A program made the translations under genes and the position numbers. The notes under the pieces were generated by a model. The model was not told the origin of the DNA and searched no databases. It saw only the letters and a list, made by a program, of their open reading frames with translations. DNA of 8,486 nucleotides from contig CALLZZ010000178.1 of assembly GCA_937858235.1 (NCBI GenBank), positions 1 to 8,486 of the forward strand, read 5' to 3'. This DNA comes from an uncultured Clostridia bacterium. Lineage in GTDB: Bacteria > Bacillota > Clostridia > Oscillospirales > Oscillospiraceae. Shown in pieces: positions 1 through 5,646 of this stretch. Positions within the stretch are counted from its first letter, which is position 1. The number at the start of each line of letters is the position of its first letter.

Positions 1-1035
1 CGCGTTATAGAATACGTAGTAGGCCTCCGCAAAACGGGCATGCAGGGTAGTTGTTTCGTTTTCAGTTAACTCTTCCTCTGTATTCCAGCTTGTGAACTTC
101 ATGCCGCTGGTTGCACCCGTATACCAGCCTTGGAACACATAACCATCCTTGACAGGGGATTTTGGCTCGTTCAGCTTTTCACCAGTGGACAAAATTTGGG
201 TGTTCCAAGTTTCTGTGGCATTCATATCTGTGCCATTCATAAAGGTATAAGTATGAGTGTAGAGTTGACCCATTGCGTAGATGGAAAAACTCTCCGCATC
301 AAAGGTGACCGCATTGCCCTGAACGGATACATCCTTGCCCACCTTTTCCGGTGCCGCGTTCTTATTTTCCATATGGTAGACAGAAACCTCTTGCGTTCCT
401 TTCAGCGAACCATCTTGAATGGTAACCTGAATGGAGCTGGCAGCATCGGGCTGGAACTCCTTGCTGTCTGCATCATAGATAGTAATATCGTATGCAGCCA
501 AAACAGCCATGCCGTCAATGTTTACACTTACCGACCTAGCTTTCGCCGTTGCACCGACGGGCATTTTGCCGGTCAGGGTGATCGTGGCAGAAGCATCCCT
601 CACAGCAGCTTTTACCGTCTGCTGCTGCAATTTGGTCACACCGGAGGTAGCGTCATCTGCCCTGTCCTGCTCTTCCTCCTGCGTATCCTGTGCAGCGGGA
701 GTGGGAGCGGAAGCACCGTCTTCGGTTCCCTCCTGGGGTTCCTCGGCATCTTTGGCCGGTTCCTCCGGTTCTGCTTCCTGCTGTTCCTCCGCATCGGAGG
801 TGGCAACGTCAGTCTGTTCCTCCGCATCGGAGGTGGCAACGTCAGTCTGTTCCTCCGCATCGGAGGCGGCAACGTCAGTCTGTTCCTCCGGTGCCACCTC
901 TGTCGTTGCAGAAGTGTTGGCCTCAGAATCGACATCACCTTCCGCCGGAGCGGAAAGCGCCATGCCGGTCATCACTGACATGGCAATGGCAATCGCCAAT
1001 AGGACTGCCAAGGCTCTTCTCACTTTTTTCCGCAT
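1..1035 (-). CDS. Secreted/surface adhesin-like protein with InlB B-repeat, N-terminal part
   Basis: This partial gene encodes 345 residues and remains open at the left edge. The start ATG at 1035 follows GGAG with 8 nt spacing. Residues 1-30 form a signal peptide: MRKKVRR, a hydrophobic core (ALAVLLAIAIAMSVMTGMA), then a likely cleavage near ALSAPA. Residues 31-135 are a Glu/Ala/Thr-rich linker that contains three copies of the 11-mer EEQTDVA(A/T)SDA at 50-82. Residues about 148-255 look like a beta-rich domain often seen in clostridial surface proteins, ending in FDAESFSIYAMG. Residues about 261-337 match the InlB B-repeat (Listeria-Bacteroides/Flg_new) family, with the hallmark KDGYVFQGWYTGA and the closing TTLHARF. 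Family knowledge places such proteins outside the membrane, often anchored to the cell wall and involved in adhesion. The missing C-terminus should show whether it carries a sortase signal or more repeats. The role as adhesin is inferred. Confidence 0.88.
   Translation of the reverse strand, partial: MRKKVRRALAVLLAIAIAMSVMTGMALSAPAEGDVDSEANTSATTEVAPEEQTDVAASDAEEQTDVATSDAEEQTDVATSDAEEQQEAEPEEPAKDAEEPQEGTEDGASAPTPAAQDTQEEEQDRADDATSGVTKLQQQTVKAAVRDASATITLTGKMPVGATAKARSVSVNIDGMAVLAAYDITIYDADSKEFQPDAASSIQVTIQDGSLKGTQEVSVYHMENKNAAPEKVGKDVSVQGNAVTFDAESFSIYAMGQLYTHTYTFMNGTDMNATETWNTQILSTGEKLNEPKSPVKDGYVFQGWYTGATSGMKFTSWNTEEELTENETTTLHARFAEAYYVFYNA
782..890. repeat. 33-bp in-frame tandem repeat, 3.3 copies
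   Basis: Three near-identical 33-bp units lie at 782-814, 815-847 and 848-880, followed by a 10-bp partial copy at 881-890. They differ by a single base (GGT versus GGC), so they arose recently or are being homogenised. Each unit encodes EEQTDVA(A/T)SDA on the minus strand. Each also contains the perfect inverted repeat CCTCCG-CAT-CGGAGG. Copy number would change by multiples of 11 residues without breaking the frame. Confidence 0.95.
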
Positions 1036-1370
1036 TTTACATTCTCCATTCATCGGTATAGGCTGGGATCACCAACGGTAATTCCCATTGGCTTCTCCAA
1101 ACCTATGTGGTCATCAGACGCAATTGGATATTCCGCGCGCCATGGCTTTCGTTTCTGGATTACTCTTTGCATTACGGAAGCGATGTCATCGCCACCAGTT
1201 GCGTTCGGACGCAGCCCACCATTGCAATGCCAGTGAGGCACGGTGAACTGATTACTGCCCAAAGTCTGTCCAAACGCTGCAAATTACGTACGTTGATTCC
1301 CTCCTCCTGCGCCGCGGCTGCCTCTGACCCGCTAGGTGTCATGACAGCACTTCATCCAGAATTCTACATC
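1036..1370. other. Gene-free region upstream of the surface-protein gene
   Basis: No convincing gene is seen here. A minus-strand open frame of about 70 codons (1050-1262) and an overlapping plus-strand frame exist, but neither has a ribosome site or a recognisable domain. The minus strand must carry the promoter and leader of the surface-protein gene. I see the ribosome site (GGAG at 1044-1047) but no clear -35/-10 pair. The stretch may be eroded mobile-element flank, given the iterated repeats that begin at 1371. Confidence 0.5.
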
Positions 1371-1460
1371 ACTTATTGCCAATTTACATGACTTGTTTCC
1401 AGTTTACATTACTTGTTTCCAGTTTACATTACTTGTTTCCAGTTTACATTACCTATTTTT
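1371..1460. repeat. 20-bp iterated repeat array (possible IS21-type end or protein-binding array)
   Basis: Three perfect tandem copies of acttgtttccagtttacatt occupy 1391-1410, 1411-1430 and 1431-1450. A degenerate copy precedes them (1371-1390, 16 of 20 bases the same) and a weaker one follows (from 1451). The period of 20 bp is close to two helical turns, as expected if a protein binds each unit on the same DNA face. IS21-family insertion sequences are known to carry repeated transposase-binding sites at their ends, and these units resemble that style. No istA or istB gene is visible, so this would be a remnant or a solo end. The IS21 link is inference, while the array itself is directly seen. 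Confidence 0.85.
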
Positions 1461-1791
1461 AGTAAGTATAGCCGAAAAACGGGTTTGTGGCAAGTACCTT
1501 CTGGAACAAATTAGAATTAAACCCCTTGTTTTCCTTTCGAAATGAAACTTGTCCATGATTTTTGAGCTGAGTTGCATTGGAAATCTCAGTTTCCCTTGCC
1601 ACTGGTTGTGTAAACTCCTGTCCAGACACACCCTAAAGGCAGTACTTTCCCATTTCATCTTTCTCCTTCCCTGCGCTGCTCCCATAAAAAACTACCCGAA
1701 AGCGTGGCCAATTAGGGGACTTGTGGGGCATTGTGACGCAAATTCAACGCCTCATGAAAAATGCCGTGGCAGGCCGCTTTTGACGCAGAAA

Positions 1792-1822
1792 AATCCCGCC
1801 TGCATCTGGTGCAAACGGGATT
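1792..1822. terminator. Terminator-like hairpin, orphan
   Basis: The perfect 7-bp arms AATCCCG (1792-1798) and CGGGATT (1816-1822) enclose an inner TGCA...TGCA pairing. Read on the minus strand, the right arm is followed by TTTTTC, as in an intrinsic terminator. On the plus strand the tail is TTCTTCTTGTT. No gene is evident immediately upstream on either strand, so its client is unclear. Confidence 0.45.
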
Positions 1823-1876
1823 CTTCTTGTTCGTTATGTTTTCAAGAGAGAAAAGGAGTAAAAGAAAGGAGTTGTT

Positions 1877-1918
1877 GTGCCCCCAGGGGCTCATCGCCTC
1901 TCCCCTCGGGGCACTTTT
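1877..1918 (+). terminator. GC-rich hairpin followed by T4, probable terminator or attenuator
   Basis: The arms GTGCCCC (1877-1883) and GGGGCAC (1908-1914) form a stem with additional AGGG/CCCT pairing inside, followed directly by TTTT (1915-1918). It lies about 145 bp ahead of the microprotein start and has no clear coding sequence before it. It could end a transcript entering from the left, or be part of a leader. The purine-rich AAAGGAG (1865-1871) just upstream looks like a ribosome site, but any frame it would serve runs into the hairpin. Confidence 0.5.
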
Positions 1919-2062
1919 AGCTTACCGCAGCAGGGGTTACGAGTGTTGAACGAAGTTTGAAAGGTTTGTAACTAGTTTGTGAATGCAGAAATTTCACGCA
2001 TGTTTTCTCCTGCGTTGGCATAGAATAACAGGTAATGTCTTATTATAAAGGGAGGAATGTAC

Positions 2063-2176
2063 ATGCAGGATACTAAGCGAACTCCGACTCCGATTCCGGT
2101 TCCGAAGCCGCCTCAGCAGGATATTGATGACTTCATCTTTTCCCACGATCAGGCTGCTGCTGCCAGCAATCGCTGA
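2063..2176 (+). CDS. 37-residue proline-rich microprotein (hypothetical)
   Basis: This is a short open frame, ATG at 2063 to TGA at 2174-2176, with a near-perfect ribosome site AAAGGGAGG ending 7 nt before the start. The product begins MQDTKRTPTPIPVPKPP, an alternating Pro/Thr/Ile/Val run that would form an extended polyproline-type segment. It continues with QQDIDDFIFSHDQ and a short alanine run, ending SNR. It has no signal peptide, membrane segment or cysteines. The gene sits between a hairpin (1877-1914) and a large nested hairpin (2199-2260), separate from prfB, which has its own promoter. I do not recognise the family. The case for translation rests on the ribosome site, an intact frame and position, and no function can be assigned. 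Confidence 0.5.
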   Translation: MQDTKRTPTPIPVPKPPQQDIDDFIFSHDQAAAASNR

Positions 2177-2198
2177 TTCGGATGAGCCTCAACCGCTC

Positions 2199-2260
2199 TG
2201 CCTGGCGCTTCTACCAAGGGCTCTGCGCCCTTGGCAGTCAGCGCCGAGGGACGGGAGGCA
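2199..2260 (+). terminator. Nested three-tier hairpin after the microprotein gene
   Basis: The innermost stem is perfect: CCAAGGGC (2214-2221), loop TCTGC, GCCCTTGG (2227-2234). Around it GGCGCT (2204-2209) pairs with AGCGCC (2240-2245), and TGCCT (2199-2203) pairs with AGGCA (2256-2260). A T8 run follows at 2274-2281, too far for a canonical intrinsic terminator. The most economical reading is the 3' end of the microprotein transcript. An alternative is a structured RNA or insulating element just ahead of the prfB promoter. Confidence 0.5.
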
Positions 2261-2262
2261 TC

Positions 2263-2291
2263 TTTACAGCAGATTTTTTTTCCTTTATAAT
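2263..2291 (+). promoter_or_regulatory. Sigma-A-type promoter of prfB
   Basis: TTTACA (2263-2268), a 17-bp spacer (2269-2285) and a perfect TATAAT (2286-2291) predict a start near 2298 and a leader of about 78 nt to the prfB ATG. The spacer contains the T8 run. The leader holds a small perfect hairpin, TTGCAG (2306-2311) with CTGCAA (2320-2325) and an 8-nt loop. Confidence 0.85.
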
Positions 2292-2375
2292 AGAATAGTG
2301 AATGTTTGCAGTGATATGACTGCAACCGTAAAAAAATCTACGCTAATTTCATATTCTGAAAGGAACGATCTGCAT

Positions 2376-3503
2376 ATGGCATCCATTAAATATGATGAAT
2401 ATAAGGTAAAGCTCAACAGTTTGAAACCCATGCTCACCGAGCTGGGACACTCCCTGGGACTGGAGGACGCCGCCCAGGAATTGGATCTCCTCCAGGCGCA
2501 GAGCGCCGCCGAGGACTTCTGGTCCAACATGGAAAAGGCGCAAAAGGTCTCCCAGCGCATCAAGAATCTACAGGACAAGCTCTCTGATCACCAGAAGCGG
2601 CTGGACACCGTAGCAGATCTGCTGGTGCTATGCGAGATGGGTATCGAGGCCGACGATGACTCCATGGTGGAGGAGTTGGAGGACAGCTACGCCCAGCTGG
2701 AAGCTGACATCGAGCAGGCGCGGCTGGCGACACTCTTCACCGGTGCATATGATTCCAATGACTGTATGCTTACCATCCATGCTGGTGCCGGCGGTACCGA
2801 AGCCCAGGACTGGGCCGCTATGCTGTTCCGGATGTATCAGCATTGGTGTGACCGCCACGGCTTCCAGTGCCAGACTCTGGACTACGAAGACGGAGACGAG
2901 GCGGGACTCAAGTCCGCCACAATGATGATCACCGGTGAAAGTGCTTATGGTTACCTGCGCAGCGAGCATGGCGTTCACCGTCTGGTTCGGATCTCCCCCT
3001 TTGACTCCAACGCCCGGCGTCAGACCTCTTTCGCCGCCATCGAAATCATGCCCGACCTCCCCGACGATGTTGAGGTTGAAATTCGACCCGAGGATGTGGA
3101 GATGCAGGTTTTCCGTTGCTCCGGCGCCGGCGGTCAGCACATTAACAAAACCTCCTCTGGCGTTCGCCTGATCCATCAGCCTACCGGCGTGGTGGTCTCC
3201 AGCACCCAGGAACGGTCTCAGTTCCAGAATAAAGAGACTTGTTACCGGATGCTCCGGGACAAGCTGGTGCAGATGCAGATGCAGGCACACGCAGAAAAAA
3301 TTTCCGACCTGAAGGGCATCCAGATGAAGATTGAATGGGGCAGTCAGATTCGATCTTATGTATTTATGCCCTACACCATGGTGAAGGATACCCGCACTGC
3401 CTTCGAGACCAGCAACGTCAACGCAGTCATGGACGGTGACCTGGATGGGTTTATCAACGCTTATCTCACCTGTGAGGCCACTGGCAACTGGGCTACGAAA
3501 TAA
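2376..3503 (+). CDS. prfB: Peptide chain release factor 2 (RF2)
   Basis: RF2 recognises UGA and UAA in the ribosomal A site and triggers hydrolysis of peptidyl-tRNA in the cytoplasm. The predicted protein has 375 residues, normal for RF2. Residues 1-115 are the helical N-terminal domain. The stop-codon-reading tripeptide SPF lies at 207-209 in VRISPFDSNARRQTSF, and the catalytic GGQ at 252-254 in CSGAGGQHINKTSS. The C-terminus has WGSQIRSYV and the DLDGFI segment typical of the family. I place the start at ATG 2376, after AAAGGA about 12 nt upstream. The frame is open back to 2124, but that stretch crosses the promoter and hairpin and has no RF2 similarity. Most bacterial prfB genes carry an in-frame UGA and a CUU-UGA-C frameshift site near codon 25. 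Here the equivalent stretch reads HSLGLEDAA with no stop, so the autoregulatory frameshift is absent. It has its own promoter. Confidence 0.97.
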   Translation: MASIKYDEYKVKLNSLKPMLTELGHSLGLEDAAQELDLLQAQSAAEDFWSNMEKAQKVSQRIKNLQDKLSDHQKRLDTVADLLVLCEMGIEADDDSMVEELEDSYAQLEADIEQARLATLFTGAYDSNDCMLTIHAGAGGTEAQDWAAMLFRMYQHWCDRHGFQCQTLDYEDGDEAGLKSATMMITGESAYGYLRSEHGVHRLVRISPFDSNARRQTSFAAIEIMPDLPDDVEVEIRPEDVEMQVFRCSGAGGQHINKTSSGVRLIHQPTGVVVSSTQERSQFQNKETCYRMLRDKLVQMQMQAHAEKISDLKGIQMKIEWGSQIRSYVFMPYTMVKDTRTAFETSNVNAVMDGDLDGFINAYLTCEATGNWATK

Positions 3504-3863
3504 GCGGCCCGGGCTCCCCCCTGAGCGCTTAGGTTCTTCAGGTGCGCTGGTTTTTGTGACGTAGATAGCACTGATTTCCGTCAGTGTTTGGGTTTTAGTA
3601 TTCAATCGCCGGGAGTCCGGATTTCGATATTGTTTTGCCGGACGCATAGTTTCCCCAAAAAACAGTTTCTTTTCAGTTTCTTTTAAGTGTTCTACGTTAT
3701 CTTTAGGTCACAACAACAAGACAGGGTGCAATTAAGAGGGTCAGAATGAAAAAGAATCGGTATGATTCCACGCAACCTTCATAAATTGTACATATCTTCG
3801 CGATAAGCTGTCCCAGACAGAACAACCGCGGAGCCTTCCTGTCAGGGAAAGGAGTGCGTATTG
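3504..3863. other. Intergenic region between prfB and the HtrA gene
   Basis: Just after prfB, TAAGCG (3501-3506, containing the stop codon) can pair with CGCTTA (3526-3531), a weak terminator candidate without a T-run. A dispersed hairpin repeat follows (3533-3606). Next are the inverted repeat GTCCGG...CCGGAC around 3615-3645 and an A/T-rich stretch. A 12-codon frame at 3746-3784 (MKKNRYDSTQPS) has AGAGGG upstream. A small hairpin, CTGTC-CCA-GACAG, lies near 3808-3820. I see no confident promoter, although the HtrA gene needs one here or reads through from prfB. Confidence 0.5.
3533..3606. repeat. Dispersed hairpin repeat, copy A
   Basis: This copy starts with GTTCTTCAGG and runs through gctggtttttgtgac, the hairpin CACTGAT-TTCC-GTCAGTG (3569-3586) and a tail ending TATTCAAT. 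The stretch 3546-3606 aligns with 6794-6853 at roughly three quarters identity with one 1-nt gap, in the same orientation. It starts 30 bp after the prfB stop. The shared hairpin core with diverged flanks resembles REP- or ERIC-type intergenic repeats, although I recognise no named family. Confidence 0.75.
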
Positions 3864-5369
3864 ATGTACTACAACAACGATCACGAAAATACGGAAGCCT
3901 TCAACAGAGCGCCGGTTTCCGGTGAATACCGCTACACCCCCAACAATAACAATAGCAGCGACAACAATAATACCAACACTACCAACAACGGCAGCAACCC
4001 CACGGATGGAACCCCTAAACCTGGTTTCTTCCAGCGGAACCGTGGTAAGAAACCATCAAAACCGCCTAAGCCACCTAAGATGAAGGCCAAAAAGAGCAGC
4101 AGCAAGAAACCACTGGGCACCGGAGGGATTGTGGCCATTGCACTGGTGTGCGCCCTGGTAGGCGGCTGCATCGGCGGCGGCATCGCCATGGCCTCTGGCG
4201 GATTTTCCAGCGGCGCTACCAATATCGCGGTCAGTGACCGCAACTCCACTGGCGGCACCGACGTACAGGCCACCAAGGTAAAGGCCGGGGAAGTGATGAC
4301 TTCCTCTCAGATCTACTCCAAGTACGGTGACTGTGTAGTCAGCGTCAACGTAAAAACCTCCCAGGGTGAGGGTGCCGGCACCGGCTTCCTGATCAGTAAG
4401 GACGGCTATATTCTCACTTGCAACCATGTCATCAGCGGCGCTGCCGCCATCTCCGTTGTCCTCACCGACTCTACCAGCTACGAAGCAAAGCTGGTGGGCA
4501 GCGACGAGGATCTGGACGTGGCCGTGCTGAAGATACAGGGTGCGGATAAAACCACCTTCCCCTCTGTGGTGCTGTGTGACAGCAACGTTCTTACCGTAGG
4601 CGACAGCGTAACTGCAATCGGTAACGCTCTGGGTACCCTGGCCAACACACTGACCACAGGCGTAGTCAGCGCTCTGGATCGTGCCATCTCCATGAGTGAC
4701 GGCACCGCTATGAGCCTGCTCCAGACCGACTGCACCGTTAACTCCGGCAACTCCGGCGGCCCGCTCTTCAACCAGTACGGTGAAGTGATCGGTATCGTCA
4801 ACGCCAAGTACTCCTCCAGCAATGCGACTTACACCTCTGAGGCCAACATTGAGGGAATCGGCTTCGCAATCCCCATCAACAACGTACAGGATATTCTCAG
4901 CGACCTGATGAAGTACGGCTACGTCACCGGCAAACCCTACCTGGGCATTACGGTCTCTACCGTCTCCTCCATCACCGCTCAGCAGTATTCTAATATGGTG
5001 GTGGGCGCCTATGTAAACAGTGTGGAAAAGGGTTCCTGTGCCGAGACCTCCGGTCTGAAAACCGGTGACATTGTCACCCAGGTGGATAGCAAAGACATCA
5101 CCACCAGTGCGGAACTCATTGACGCAAAAAATTCCCACAAGTCAGGGGAGGAAATGACTCTCACTGTCTATCGTGATAACGACTACACTACTTTAAAGGT
5201 CACTCTGGATGAAGAACAGCCAGACTCCGATGACAGTACCAGTGACAATCAGGATTCCGACGAAAACAATGACGATACCCAAGGCAATAGCAGCCAGTCC
5301 GGCGATAACTACTATTATAGCTGGCCCTTCAGCAATGATGGCAACGGCAACCGTTTCCCCGGCTGGTAA
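3864..5369 (+). CDS. HtrA/DegP-type membrane-anchored serine protease with one PDZ domain
   Basis: Envelope quality-control proteases of this family degrade misfolded exported proteins outside the membrane. The protein has 501 residues from ATG 3864. A TTG at 3861 is an alternative start. AAAGGAG at 3848-3854 serves either. Residues 1-87 are a predicted cytoplasmic tail: an Asn-rich stretch (27-45), then a Lys/Pro-rich basic stretch (58-82). Residues 88-110 are one membrane segment rich in glycine. The trypsin-like domain spans about 145-345, with the catalytic triad His188 (LTCNHVI), Asp218 (EDLDVAVLKI) and Ser297 (NSGNSGGPLF). One PDZ domain spans about 357-447 (PYLGITVS, GLKTGDIVTQVDS). 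Residues 452-501 are an acidic Asp/Ser/Asn tail ending in an aromatic/Gly segment (YYYSWPF...FPGW). All catalytic residues are present. Such genes are often induced by envelope stress, but no operator could be identified here. Confidence 0.95.
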   Translation: MYYNNDHENTEAFNRAPVSGEYRYTPNNNNSSDNNNTNTTNNGSNPTDGTPKPGFFQRNRGKKPSKPPKPPKMKAKKSSSKKPLGTGGIVAIALVCALVGGCIGGGIAMASGGFSSGATNIAVSDRNSTGGTDVQATKVKAGEVMTSSQIYSKYGDCVVSVNVKTSQGEGAGTGFLISKDGYILTCNHVISGAAAISVVLTDSTSYEAKLVGSDEDLDVAVLKIQGADKTTFPSVVLCDSNVLTVGDSVTAIGNALGTLANTLTTGVVSALDRAISMSDGTAMSLLQTDCTVNSGNSGGPLFNQYGEVIGIVNAKYSSSNATYTSEANIEGIGFAIPINNVQDILSDLMKYGYVTGKPYLGITVSTVSSITAQQYSNMVVGAYVNSVEKGSCAETSGLKTGDIVTQVDSKDITTSAELIDAKNSHKSGEEMTLTVYRDNDYTTLKVTLDEEQPDSDDSTSDNQDSDENNDDTQGNSSQSGDNYYYSWPFSNDGNGNRFPGW

Positions 5370-5495
5370 ACGAATCCGATTTTTCAAAATACTTTACACT
5401 TTCCTTTCCTTTTTCTCAGGCGGAGCATACTGATACGCTTCCTTTATAGGAGACAGTGAAATAAAAACACTGTTTCTTATGAAGGGAGCATTTTA

Positions 5496-5522
5496 ATGTC
5501 AAAAAAAAACAGGATACCGTAG
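5496..5522 (+). other. 8-codon mini-ORF with A9 tract (possible slippage site)
   Basis: The ATG at 5496 follows GAAGGGAG with 7 nt spacing, and the frame MSKKNRIP stops at TAG 5520-5522. A run of nine A (5501-5509) followed by C contains the heptamer A-AAA-AAC in the zero frame, the pattern of classical -1 slippery sites. A -1 shift would continue to TAA at 5594-5596, giving about 33 residues. That extended frame crosses the stem-loop and promoter, which argues against a selected protein. A sequencing error or pseudogene remnant is also possible. Confidence 0.3.
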
Positions 5523-5531
5523 AGTTGCCCC

Positions 5532-5569
5532 AGAAACAAACTGTAATTACTTGTTTACAGTTTGTTTCT
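5532..5569. terminator. 15-bp perfect stem-loop, probable bidirectional terminator
   Basis: The left arm (5532-5546) and right arm (5555-5569) are perfectly complementary over 15 bp with an 8-nt loop (TTACTTGT). The core is CTGTAA/TTACAG, flanked by an A-rich left side (AGAAACAAA) and a T-rich right side (TTTGTTTCTT), the symmetric form expected of a terminator working in both directions. It would end transcription from the HtrA side before the lipoprotein promoter. Confidence 0.7.
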
Positions 5570-5597
5570 TGCCATAATCCGCCACCTTCCCTATAAT
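5569..5597 (+). promoter_or_regulatory. Sigma-A-type promoter of the GerMN lipoprotein gene
   Basis: TTGCCA (5569-5574), a 17-bp spacer and a perfect TATAAT (5592-5597) predict a start near 5604 and a leader of about 43 nt. The -35 box begins on the last base of the preceding stem-loop, so terminator and promoter are packed edge to edge. Confidence 0.85.
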
Positions 5598-5646
5598 TTA
5601 TTCATAATACATTTCTCGCAGTGTTTCTTCAGGAGGTCCCTTGCGG

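Larger units (their letters stand above)
1461..2062. other. Gene-poor intergenic region with orphan hairpins
   Basis: There is no recognisable gene in this stretch of about 600 bp. A minus-strand frame (1449-1685) has an internal ATG preceded by GGAAGGAG, but the product matches nothing I know and has skewed composition. Two strong hairpins (1792-1822 and 1877-1914) stand without an obvious cistron ahead of them. The end of the region supplies the leader of the 37-residue microprotein, where a weak TAGAAT (about 2022) is the only -10-like sequence I see. The region looks like decayed DNA plus regulatory sequence. Confidence 0.45.
5370..5646. other. Intergenic region between HtrA and the GerMN lipoprotein
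   Basis: The stretch after the HtrA stop is pyrimidine-rich (5392-5416). Then comes a 9-bp stem, GAGACAGTG (5450-5458) with CACTGTTTC (5468-5476), containing one G-T pair and enclosing an A-rich loop. Next are a ribosome-site-like GAAGGGAG (5481-5488) and a mini-ORF at 5496, then a strong stem-loop (5532-5569) and the lipoprotein promoter. The region therefore appears to end HtrA transcription and start a new unit. Confidence 0.6.

Noticed and set aside
130..1081. Long plus-strand frames with Ser/Gly/Cys/Arg-rich translations
   Set aside because: They are antisense shadows of the minus-strand surface protein. Their repeats are just the complement of the 33-bp tandem repeat.
1050..1262. Minus-strand 70-codon frame upstream of the surface protein
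   Set aside because: It has a TTG start without a ribosome site and no domain, and it runs up to the ribosome site of the next gene. It could be a remnant but is not supported as a gene.
1371..1460. CRISPR array
   Set aside because: The 20-bp units are directly adjacent with no spacers and no cas genes are nearby, so this is a tandem iteron array.
1449..1685. Minus-strand frame with an internal ATG after GGAAGGAG
   Set aside because: The ribosome-site-like sequence is suggestive, but the product has no recognisable features and the frame ends inside the iteron array. This is too weak to call.
2124..2375. 84-residue N-terminal extension of prfB
   Set aside because: The frame is open but crosses the nested hairpin and the TTTACA-17-TATAAT promoter, lacks a ribosome site at its start, and has no RF2-like sequence. 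The ATG at 2376 gives a normal-length RF2.
2628..3647. 339-codon minus-strand frame opposite prfB
   Set aside because: It is a shadow of a strongly conserved plus-strand gene, with no ribosome site and no recognisable domain.
4056..5138. 360-codon minus-strand frame opposite the HtrA gene
   Set aside because: It is antisense to an intact protease gene with all catalytic motifs. Its Gly/Val/His-rich composition is typical of a codon-bias shadow.
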